DNA of 33,471 nt from SVFI01 sp964519385 (GTDB taxonomy: Bacteria; Bacillota; Clostridia; Lachnospirales; Lachnospiraceae): assembly GCA_964519385.1 (NCBI GenBank), contig CAZFLR010000026.1, positions 1 through 33,471 of the forward strand, given 5' to 3'. This document shows, in pieces, positions 22,190-29,435 of this stretch (the stretch's first letter is position 1; the number at the start of each line of letters is the position of its first letter). Made by a program: the position numbers and the translations under genes. The notes below the pieces were generated by a model, which saw only the letters and a program-made list of their open reading frames with translations, was not told where the DNA came from and searched no databases.

Positions 22190-24031
22190 TCAGGAAGCCT
22201 GCTCAAACTGACTATTATACAGCTCTGCATAAAATCCGCCCTTTTCAAGCAGTTCCTCATGATTACCGCTTTCTATGATATTTCCGTCCTTCATGACAAG
22301 AATCAGATCAGAATTCTTAATTGTAGACAATCGATGCGCAATAACAAAAGATGTTCTGCCGTGCATCAGATTATCCATGGCATTTTGTATCTGAATTTCT
22401 GTGCGTGTATCAACAGAGGAGGTTGCCTCATCTAAAATCAACATCGGCTTATCGGCAATCATTGCACGGGCAATCGTAAGTTGCTGTTTTTGTCCTTGTG
22501 AGAGATTCACCTGGTCGGATAAAACCGTGTCATAGCCCTGCGGTAATGTTCTGATAAAATGATCAAGACCGACTGCCTTACATGCTTCCCGTATTTTTGC
22601 ATCCGTCACTCCCGGTGTAGAATAAATCAGATTTTCCTTAACGGTTCCTTCAAAGAGCCAAGTATCCTGTAAAACCATACAAAACTGGTCATGCACGTTT
22701 TCACGCGGAATGTCTTTCGTTGAAACACCGTCAATAAGAATCTCGCCGCCCTGAATTTCATGAAATCTCATAAGCAGATTTACCATTGTGGTCTTTCCTG
22801 CGCCGGTAGGACCTACAATCGCTATTTTTTCTCCCGGTTTTGCGATTGCGGAGAAATCGCTGATAATGATTTTGTCAGTATTTTCATAACCGAATTTTAC
22901 ATTTTTAAACTCAACCGACCCCTTCACATTTGCAAGGTATTTTGTCTTGGAAGTTTCATCCTCCATTTCTTCTGCTTCCAGAAACTCAAACACACGCTCG
23001 CCGGCTGCTGCTGCCGACTGTAAAGACTGCATTGACTGTGAAATCTGGGAAAGCGGTTGTGTAAAATAACGCACATAAAGCATGAAGGCAACAATCACTT
23101 CTATACCTATACTTCCGTTAATAGCCAGTGTTCCACCGACAATACAGACAGCAACATAAGCAAAATTACCTATAAAGGTCATTAATGGCATCATCAGTCC
23201 TGAGAGGCAGTGTGCTTTAAAGCCGCTGTTTCTCAGGCTTCTGTTAAGTCTGTCAAATTCTTCCTCTGCCTGCGCCTCCCCGTTATATGCTTTTACAACG
23301 GTATGTCCGGCATATATTTCTTCCACATGACCATTGATTGCACCCAAATTCTTTTGCTGAAGCGAAAAGTATTTCTGACTTCGGCTCATAATGGCAAGCA
23401 TCAGAACAAGCCCAATAATTGTAGCAGTAACAGCCGTCAACGCCATAAGACGATTAGTGACAAGCATCATAATAAGACTGCCGAAAAAAAGCACGATTTG
23501 TGTAATGAGTGAACCTATACTCTGATTGAGCGACTGACCTATGGTGTCAACGTCATTCGTCACACGCGAAAGCACGTCGCCTGTCGATGTACGATTGTAA
23601 TACCACATAGGAAGTCTGTTTATTTTATGTGAAATATCGCTGCGCATAGATTTTGACACTCTTTGTGTGACAGTTGCCATAATAAAGCTTTGTGTTGCCG
23701 AGAGCAGCCAGCTTGCCACATAAAAACAAACAAGTGTAATCGCTATCTTGAATACAGCATCCCTATCGACGTTGCCTGTCATAATACCCTGCTGTATATA
23801 TTTCGTAATATCAGACAGTTTATCCGGTCCCATGATTGTAAGGACTGTTCCCCCTATTGCACAGAGCAGCGCAACAACGATAAACGGCAAATATCTTTTA
23901 CAATAAATAATCAGTTTTTTCCATGTGCCGATAAGATTTTTAGGTTTTTCACCGCCACCCATTCTGCTTCCCGGTCCGCGACGCATTGGGCGATTCTGTA
24001 TCTGACCAAATTCATATTCCTTCTTTTCCAT
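22190..24031 (-). CDS. ABC exporter subunit, consensus ATP-site half (permease-ATPase)
   Basis: From this start the protein has 613 residues: a Gly/Arg-rich N-terminal tail, six membrane segments (about 45-345) and an ATPase domain. Walker A is GPTGAGKTT (407-415), the signature LSQGQ (510-514) and Walker B LILDE with catalytic E535. The switch histidine is H566 in IAHR. The signature deviates from LSGGQ. The open frame could extend upstream to 24088, but ATG 24031 overlaps the stop of the partner gene (TAATG) and has AAAGGAGG upstream. It forms a heterodimeric multidrug-type exporter with the upstream gene, whose site is degenerate in the complementary positions. The substrate is unknown. 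Confidence 0.93.
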   Translation of the reverse strand: MEKKEYEFGQIQNRPMRRGPGSRMGGGEKPKNLIGTWKKLIIYCKRYLPFIVVALLCAIGGTVLTIMGPDKLSDITKYIQQGIMTGNVDRDAVFKIAITLVCFYVASWLLSATQSFIMATVTQRVSKSMRSDISHKINRLPMWYYNRTSTGDVLSRVTNDVDTIGQSLNQSIGSLITQIVLFFGSLIMMLVTNRLMALTAVTATIIGLVLMLAIMSRSQKYFSLQQKNLGAINGHVEEIYAGHTVVKAYNGEAQAEEEFDRLNRSLRNSGFKAHCLSGLMMPLMTFIGNFAYVAVCIVGGTLAINGSIGIEVIVAFMLYVRYFTQPLSQISQSMQSLQSAAAAGERVFEFLEAEEMEDETSKTKYLANVKGSVEFKNVKFGYENTDKIIISDFSAIAKPGEKIAIVGPTGAGKTTMVNLLMRFHEIQGGEILIDGVSTKDIPRENVHDQFCMVLQDTWLFEGTVKENLIYSTPGVTDAKIREACKAVGLDHFIRTLPQGYDTVLSDQVNLSQGQKQQLTIARAMIADKPMLILDEATSSVDTRTEIQIQNAMDNLMHGRTSFVIAHRLSTIKNSDLILVMKDGNIIESGNHEELLEKGGFYAELYNSQFEQAS

Positions 24032-25782
24032 TATGCCAATTCCTCCTTTGAAAGCTGTGAAAAGGCAATTTGCCTGTAAACCTCGCAATTTTCCATAAGT
24101 TCCTCATGACGGCCGATGCCAACCATTTTTCCGTCATCTAAAACAATAATCTTATCTGCATCACGAATTGTCCCGATTCGTTGCGCAACAATAAGCCGTG
24201 TTACATCTGCGCATTTTTCATCCAATGCTTTTCTGAGCACTCTGTCAGTTTTATAATCAAGAGCCGAGAACGAATCATCAAAAATAAGGATTTCCGACTT
24301 TCGTGCAATTGCACGCGCAATGGATATTCTCTGTTTTTGTCCGCCTGAAAAGTTTGCACCGCCCTGAGATACATAACCTTCGTATCTTTCCGGAAGCTTT
24401 TCAATAAACTCTTTTGCCTGCGCAGTCTCAGCGGCCTGAATAATTTCTTCGGCCGTCGGATCTCCTTTGCCGTTATCTCCATATGCAATGTTAGAATGAA
24501 TACTACCCGAAAAAAGTGTCGCTCTCTGTGACACATATGCAATCTTATTACGAAGCGCGTGCTGGTCATATTCCTTAACGTTTACACCGTCAACAAGCAC
24601 TTCCCCCTCAGTGGCATCATAAAAACGCGGAACCAGATTGATTACTGTACTTTTACCGCAGCCTGTTGAACCGATAAATGCAACGGTTTCGCCCTTTTTG
24701 GCAGTAAACGAAATATCATGAATCACATATTCCTCAGCATCCGGATAACGGAAGGATACGTTTCTGAATTCAACCTCTCCGGTGACTCCTTCTTTTCCTC
24801 CGGTTAATGTACCGTTACAAATCGTCGGCTCCGTATCCAGCACTTCATTGATACGTTTTGCTGCAACTGATGCACGTGGCAGCATCATAAACGGCATAAC
24901 GAGCATCATAAACGACATAACAATCATGATTCCGTATTGACTGAAAACCATCATATTTCCGAACAGTCCTATACGGTCTGAAGCATTGCTCATAAGCACC
25001 GCACCAATCCAATATACTGCCAGCATTAACCCGCTCTGTACAAGCTGCATTGTCGGCATCATAAATGCCATGGTCCTTTGCTGGAAAAGCTGAGTTCCGG
25101 TGAGCTCCTCATTGACTTTTTCAAATTTTTCTTCCTGATATCTTTCTGCATTATATGCTCTTACAACACGCAGGCCATTTAAATTTTCTCGTGTGACGCG
25201 GTTCAGGTCGTCTGTCAGCCCCTGCATCTTTTTCACCTTTGGCAGAACAAGTGTGATACAGACTCCGACAACTGCCAGCACAATGACCACTCCGATGGCA
25301 GTTGACAATGACCACTGCCATTGTTGATTCGCAATTTTACATATAGCCCAGATTGCTGTAATCGGTGCTTTGATAAGCATCTGCATTCCCATAACTATAA
25401 ACATCAGCACCTGCTGAATATCATTGGTAGAACGGGTAATAAGGCTTGCTGTTGAAAATTTTCCGATTTCCTCCATGGAAAAAGTCTGCACCTTTTTGAA
25501 GAGACATTCACGGAGGGTAAAGCTCAGGTTACTTCCTATTCTGGCAGCAAAAATTGCTGTAATAACCGATGCGCAGACACTTCCGAGCGAACATAGAAGC
25601 ATCATTCCTCCTGCCTTCCAAACCTCAGACATTACACTTCCGGGCGTTTCAATCAGAACTGTAATCTCGTTCATATACTGTGGCATCGTCATATCAAGCC
25701 AAACCTGTACGATAATAAATGCAACACATACAAGTGCATAACACCAATCCTGCCACTTCATTTTTTTCAATACTTTAAACAT
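24031..25782 (-). CDS. ABC exporter subunit, degenerate ATP-site half (permease-ATPase)
   Basis: The 583-residue protein has six membrane segments (about 15-300) and an ATPase domain with Walker A GSTGCGKST (371-379) and a canonical signature FSGGQ (478-482). Walker B ends in FDD, so Asp503 replaces the catalytic glutamate. The switch histidine is replaced by Gln534 (VAQR). These changes mark the non-catalytic half of a heterodimeric exporter of the BmrCD/TM287-288 type. Its stop codon overlaps the start of the partner by one base. It follows marR, and a probable MarR operator lies at 25806-25818 just upstream of its AAGGAG site. A role in drug or metabolite export is inferred from the family. 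Confidence 0.93.
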   Translation of the reverse strand: MFKVLKKMKWQDWCYALVCVAFIIVQVWLDMTMPQYMNEITVLIETPGSVMSEVWKAGGMMLLCSLGSVCASVITAIFAARIGSNLSFTLRECLFKKVQTFSMEEIGKFSTASLITRSTNDIQQVLMFIVMGMQMLIKAPITAIWAICKIANQQWQWSLSTAIGVVIVLAVVGVCITLVLPKVKKMQGLTDDLNRVTRENLNGLRVVRAYNAERYQEEKFEKVNEELTGTQLFQQRTMAFMMPTMQLVQSGLMLAVYWIGAVLMSNASDRIGLFGNMMVFSQYGIMIVMSFMMLVMPFMMLPRASVAAKRINEVLDTEPTICNGTLTGGKEGVTGEVEFRNVSFRYPDAEEYVIHDISFTAKKGETVAFIGSTGCGKSTVINLVPRFYDATEGEVLVDGVNVKEYDQHALRNKIAYVSQRATLFSGSIHSNIAYGDNGKGDPTAEEIIQAAETAQAKEFIEKLPERYEGYVSQGGANFSGGQKQRISIARAIARKSEILIFDDSFSALDYKTDRVLRKALDEKCADVTRLIVAQRIGTIRDADKIIVLDDGKMVGIGRHEELMENCEVYRQIAFSQLSKEELA

Positions 25783-25805
25783 GACATTTCTCCTTTTTTG
25801 CTTTC

Positions 25806-25818
25806 CTAACTCGGTTAG
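25806..25818. promoter_or_regulatory. Second MarR-type operator copy, upstream of the ABC exporter
   Basis: CTAACTCGGTTAG is a palindrome with 5-bp arms around TCG. It is the same site as CTAACCGGGTTAG in front of marR, with one substitution at the centre. It lies between marR and the first ABC gene. Binding by the encoded MarR is inferred. Confidence 0.7.
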
Positions 25819-25838
25819 ATATTTATTCTGAATAAAGA

Positions 25839-25862
25839 GCAGATATACATAAATTTATCTGC
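25839..25862 (-). other. Hairpin in the marR-ABC spacer
   Basis: GCAGATA and TATCTGC form a 7-bp stem with a 10-nt loop directly after the marR stop, followed by TCTTTATT on the minus strand. The T-tract is weak, so it could be a leaky terminator or attenuator that lowers readthrough into the exporter genes. Confidence 0.45.
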
Positions 25863-25868
25863 CCTGCA

Positions 25869-26309
25869 CTAAATATCAAGTTTCCGCTGCGATTCTTTTA
25901 TTACAACATGAATTTCGTTTGAAATAGCTGTAAATTCAAGCATTCTATCCATACCGATTTTATCAATCAACTCGCCGATATGGGCATACATCTCATTTCT
26001 GAAGCTGTCCGCGACCTGCTTACCATGTCCCGAAAGCTTTACCACAACAATACGTCCGTCAGTCGAATCGCTCTCCTTTTCAATCAGCCCCTTCGTCACC
26101 ATTTTTTTCAATAAAACAGCAACTCGCGCCGTACTCACCTGCATACATTCGCTTATCTTCCCTGCAGTCATTTTTTCATCATTTTCATTTAAAAGTTTTA
26201 AAATTGCACGAATTCCCACGGTATTCATATCAAAATGCTGAAAACATTCCGAAGGCGGTGCTTTTTTCAACTGCTCTAACAAAATTTCTATTTGCTCTTT
26301 TGTAGCCAA
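25869..26309 (-). CDS. MarR-family transcriptional regulator
   Basis: The 146-residue protein is a MarR winged helix-turn-helix protein. The helix-turn-helix is MTAGKISECMQVSTARVAVLLKKM (about residues 46-69), followed by the wing KGLIEKESDSTDGRIVVVKLS with the DxR motif. The start codon is TTG at 26309, supported by AGGAGG 7 nt upstream and by the family-typical N-terminus. The rare start may limit its level. It precedes the ABC exporter pair, the usual arrangement for a repressor released by an exported compound. The palindrome at 26332-26344 overlaps its start site, indicating autorepression. Confidence 0.92.
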   Translation of the reverse strand: MATKEQIEILLEQLKKAPPSECFQHFDMNTVGIRAILKLLNENDEKMTAGKISECMQVSTARVAVLLKKMVTKGLIEKESDSTDGRIVVVKLSGHGKQVADSFRNEMYAHIGELIDKIGMDRMLEFTAISNEIHVVIKESQRKLDI

Positions 26310-26331
26310 AATCCTACCTCCTCTCTAATTA

Positions 26332-26373
26332 CTAACCGGGTTAGATTGTAGCATGTTCACACACTTCGGTCAA
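26332..26373 (-). promoter_or_regulatory. marR promoter with overlapping operator
   Basis: On the minus strand TTGACC (26368-26373) and TACAAT (26345-26350) are 17 bp apart, with a TG extension before the -10. The palindrome CTAACCCGGTTAG (26332-26344) begins directly after the -10 and covers the expected transcription start. Bound repressor would block initiation. Confidence 0.8.
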
Positions 26374-26396
26374 TTAAAAAAATATAAACATTTTAT

Positions 26397-27362
26397 TTAA
26401 AATTCAATAATTTCCTTCAGGAACCGTTCCTGAATCGCCTCATCCGGTGATGCGCCGAGCAGACCTGTTTTATCCTCCGGAATGAATCCTCCGGCCATGT
26501 CCTTATGTCCGCCTCCGTCTCCGACTCCGACAAGCGCATTTGACACTACTCTTCCGGCATCTATGCATCCCGTCTCACTTCTCACCGAAAATTTGATTCC
26601 GTCGGCACGCATGGAATATACAATGGAAACCGTAACCACATCGAGCGACAAAATAAAATCCGAAATAATTGCAATCAGGGCATCCGGACAATCAAACGGT
26701 ATTTTGGCAAATCCGGTTTCTCCCCGAAGCTGAATACTGTCAATTGCTGCACCATATGCCTTCAAATCCTGAAATTCCATCACATTCATATACATATCAT
26801 TAATCAGATGAACATCCGCTCTCTCAAAAAGATATGAAAAAATCTCTGCATCAGAGGGATATGCTCCACGCGTAAAATCGGCTGTATCCATCTTAATTCC
26901 ATATGCAAGCGCGGCCGCTGTATTCCGCGGAATTTCCGTTCCTGTCTGCCTGTAATAATCTGCAATTATGGAAGAACATGCTCCCACAATCCGCACATCT
27001 TTGTATTGATACTCACATTCTTTAAATGTCGGATGATGATCGATGCAGGCAATTTCTTCCCCAATAAAATCCGTGAGATTTGTATTAAACTTCTGTGCAT
27101 CAACCACCACAATATAATCCTCTTCTGTCATATCGGTAATCTCATCTTTGGACTTTGCCTGAATTCCAAACACTTCAAACATCTTTTTCGTGCTGAGTTT
27201 GTCAATCCTTCCGTCATAGCAGATGTCACTCCTTACGTTATGAACGTTCAAAAAACACTGCAGTCCAAAGCTGCTGGCAATGGCATCCGGATCCGGGAAA
27301 TTATGCGTCTGGATAAAAACCCTGTGATTTTTTAATATTTCGACCAATTCCAATGGATTCAT
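26397..27362 (-). CDS. DHH/DHHA1 family phosphoesterase (NrnA-like)
   Basis: The 321-residue protein has DHH phosphoesterase motifs: HNFPDPDA (D24, D26), VVVDAQ, and IDHHP (D108, H109, H110), then the DHHA1 substrate motif VGDGGGHKDMAGG near residue 285. Members degrade nanoRNAs, pAp or linear dinucleotides such as pApA. The first motif reads PDPDA where DGDA is usual in NrnA, so the substrate may differ. It is the last gene of the run from the SIR2-like gene to ung, with an AGAGGAA site. After the stop only an AT-rich weak hairpin and a T7 run are seen before the marR promoter. Confidence 0.9.
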   Translation of the reverse strand: MNPLELVEILKNHRVFIQTHNFPDPDAIASSFGLQCFLNVHNVRSDICYDGRIDKLSTKKMFEVFGIQAKSKDEITDMTEEDYIVVVDAQKFNTNLTDFIGEEIACIDHHPTFKECEYQYKDVRIVGACSSIIADYYRQTGTEIPRNTAAALAYGIKMDTADFTRGAYPSDAEIFSYLFERADVHLINDMYMNVMEFQDLKAYGAAIDSIQLRGETGFAKIPFDCPDALIAIISDFILSLDVVTVSIVYSMRADGIKFSVRSETGCIDAGRVVSNALVGVGDGGGHKDMAGGFIPEDKTGLLGASPDEAIQERFLKEIIEF

Positions 27363-27374
27363 TTCAAATTCCTC

Positions 27375-28049
27375 TTACACATTTTCAATCTGCCAGTCAA
27401 TCGGTTCCAGTCCGTTTGCCACTAAAAAAGCATTCGTTTTGCTAAACGGCCTACTTCCGAAAAATCCTCTGTACGCCGAGAGTGGACTCGGATGCGGAGC
27501 CTCCAGAATCAAATGTTTCGGATTATTCAGCATCTTTTTCTTCGTCTGCGCCGGTGCGCCCCACAAAATATACACAATCGGCCTATTCTGCTCATTTAAT
27601 ATGGAAATTGCTGCATTCGTAAATTCCTCCCAGCCAATTCCCCGGTGTGAATTTGCCTGATGTGCCTGCACTGTCAACACCGTGTTTAAAAGAAGCACTC
27701 CCTGCTTTGCCCACTTTACCAGATAACCATTGTTCGGCACATAGCATCCGATATCACTTTCCAGTTCTTTATAAATATTGACAAGGGATGGCGGAACCGC
27801 CACATCCGGCTTTACGGAAAAACAAAGTCCGTGTGCCTGTCCGACATTATGATACGGATCCTGTCCGATGATAACCACCTTAACATCTGCCAGTGGTGTC
27901 AGCTCAAACGCGCTGAAAATTTCATCAGCCGGAGGAAACACAAGATGCTTTGCATATTCCTCCTTCACCCTTGTATACAGTTCTTTGTAATACGGCTTGG
28001 AAAACTCCGGTTTCAGCGGTTCCAGCCAGTCATTATTGATTGCTGCCAT
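27375..28049 (-). CDS. ung: Uracil-DNA glycosylase
   Basis: Ung removes uracil from DNA at the start of base excision repair. The 224-residue family 1 enzyme has the water-activating loop GQDPYH (residues 62-67, Asp64), the LLLNTVLTV segment, and the leucine-loop motif HPSPLS starting at His186. The length is typical. The gene begins 9 nt after hisF, with its GAGGA site overlapping the hisF stop. Confidence 0.97.
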   Translation of the reverse strand: MAAINNDWLEPLKPEFSKPYYKELYTRVKEEYAKHLVFPPADEIFSAFELTPLADVKVVIIGQDPYHNVGQAHGLCFSVKPDVAVPPSLVNIYKELESDIGCYVPNNGYLVKWAKQGVLLLNTVLTVQAHQANSHRGIGWEEFTNAAISILNEQNRPIVYILWGAPAQTKKKMLNNPKHLILEAPHPSPLSAYRGFFGSRPFSKTNAFLVANGLEPIDWQIENV

Positions 28050-28058
28050 ACATTCCTC

Positions 28059-28814
28059 TTACAATCTGACAGAAACACCTCTGTCTCTCAAATATTCTTT
28101 TACTTCTTTAATTTCAAGTTCCTTAAAATGAAACAGGGAAGCAGCCAGTGCTGCATCTGCTTTTCCCTCTGTCAGGGCATCATAAAAATGCTCCATTTTA
28201 CCGGCGCCGCCCGATGCAATGACCGGAATGGATACATTCTCAGATATCAGTCTTGTGAGTTCAATGTCATACCCTGCCTTCGTTCCGTCACAGTCCATGC
28301 TTGTCAACAGAATTTCTCCCGCGCCGAGACTGTCCGCTTTCATTGCCCATTCTACGGCATCAATCCCCATATCTACACGACCGCCATTTTTAAAAATATG
28401 CCAGCCGTCCGGCGTTTTCTTTGCGTCAATGGCAACTACCACACACTGACTGCCAAATTTATCGGCCGCCTCGGAAATCAGATTCGGATTCATAATCGCC
28501 GCCGAATTCACGGAAATCTTGTCAGCACCTTCACGTAAAAGAGCTTTAAAATCATCCACCGTGCGGATACCTCCGCCCACCGTAAACGGAATAAAGACAT
28601 TTTCCGCCACTTTACGCACCATATCCACAACCGTATTTCTATTATCGGAGGATGCAGTAATGTCAAGAAACACCACCTCATCAGCCCCTGCCTTGTCATA
28701 TGCCTGTGCAATCGCCACCGGATCCCCGGCATCAATTAAATCCACAAAGTTTACGCCCTTTACTACCCGTCCGTTTTTTACATCCAGACACGGGATAATA
28801 CGCTTGGTATGCAT
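28059..28814 (-). CDS. hisF: Imidazole glycerol phosphate synthase, cyclase subunit
   Basis: HisF forms imidazole glycerol phosphate and AICAR using ammonia delivered by HisH, at the link between histidine and purine synthesis. The 251-residue TIM barrel starts MHTKRIIPCLDVKNGRVVKG with catalytic Asp11. The second catalytic residue, Asp130, is in VVVAID, and phosphate-binding loops GGGIRTVDD and ASGGAGKMEH are present. Its ATG directly abuts the hisH stop codon, and the AAGGAGG site lies inside hisH, giving tight coupling of the two subunits. Only hisH and hisF of the pathway are here. Confidence 0.97.
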   Translation of the reverse strand: MHTKRIIPCLDVKNGRVVKGVNFVDLIDAGDPVAIAQAYDKAGADEVVFLDITASSDNRNTVVDMVRKVAENVFIPFTVGGGIRTVDDFKALLREGADKISVNSAAIMNPNLISEAADKFGSQCVVVAIDAKKTPDGWHIFKNGGRVDMGIDAVEWAMKADSLGAGEILLTSMDCDGTKAGYDIELTRLISENVSIPVIASGGAGKMEHFYDALTEGKADAALAASLFHFKELEIKEVKEYLRDRGVSVRL

Positions 28815-29435
28815 CTAGTTTTCCTCCTTACCGATGGACAAAAAATTTTTTAATATCGTCAATCCGACATCCGAGCTCTTTTCCGGATGAAACTGACATG
28901 CAAACACATTATCCTTTTCTACGGATGCGTGAATCAAAGTTCCGTAATCCGTAGTGGCCGTTACAATCGACTCATCTTTCGCTTTCAAATAATAGGAATG
29001 CACAAAATACACATAACTGTTTTCTTCCAGACCTTTATATAATCTGCCTTCTCTCGGAAAATTCAACGAATTCCATCCGATATGCGGAATCTTAAGTCCC
29101 TGTGTGTCCGGAATTCTAAGAATTTCTCCTTCTAAAATTCCAAGTCCGTCAACACCTTCCCCTTCGTCGCTTCTTTCAAACAAAAGCTGTAACCCCAGAC
29201 ATATTCCTAAAAACGGTGTCTTATTTTCCACCACTTTTCTTATAATTTCCACAAGTCCGTAACGATTCAGTTTTTCCATTGCATCCCTAAACGAACCGAC
29301 CCCCGGCAAAATCACCTTCTCAGCCGCATAAATCTGCTCCGGTTCCCTGGTCAGAACCGCCTTTTCGCCCAGTGCTGCAATCGCCTTCTCCACGCTCTTG
29401 ATATTACCCGCGTCATAATCAATAATCGCTATCAT
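28815..29435 (-). CDS. hisH: Imidazole glycerol phosphate synthase, glutamine amidotransferase subunit
   Basis: HisH hydrolyses glutamine and channels ammonia to HisF. The 206-residue class I amidotransferase has the oxyanion segment ILPGVGSFRDAM, the nucleophile elbow GICLGLQLLF with Cys79, and the His/Glu pair in CQFHPEKS near the C-terminus. Its start codon overlaps the stop of the upstream acidic membrane protein (ATGA), so the two genes are translationally coupled although no functional link is known. Confidence 0.97.
   Translation of the reverse strand: MIAIIDYDAGNIKSVEKAIAALGEKAVLTREPEQIYAAEKVILPGVGSFRDAMEKLNRYGLVEIIRKVVENKTPFLGICLGLQLLFERSDEGEGVDGLGILEGEILRIPDTQGLKIPHIGWNSLNFPREGRLYKGLEENSYVYFVHSYYLKAKDESIVTATTDYGTLIHASVEKDNVFACQFHPEKSSDVGLTILKNFLSIGKEEN

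Noticed and set aside
24032..24088. N-terminal extension of the second ABC subunit
   Set aside because: The extra 19 residues read the end of the partner gene in another frame; the AAAGGAGG site and TATAATG-like stop/start overlap support ATG 24031.
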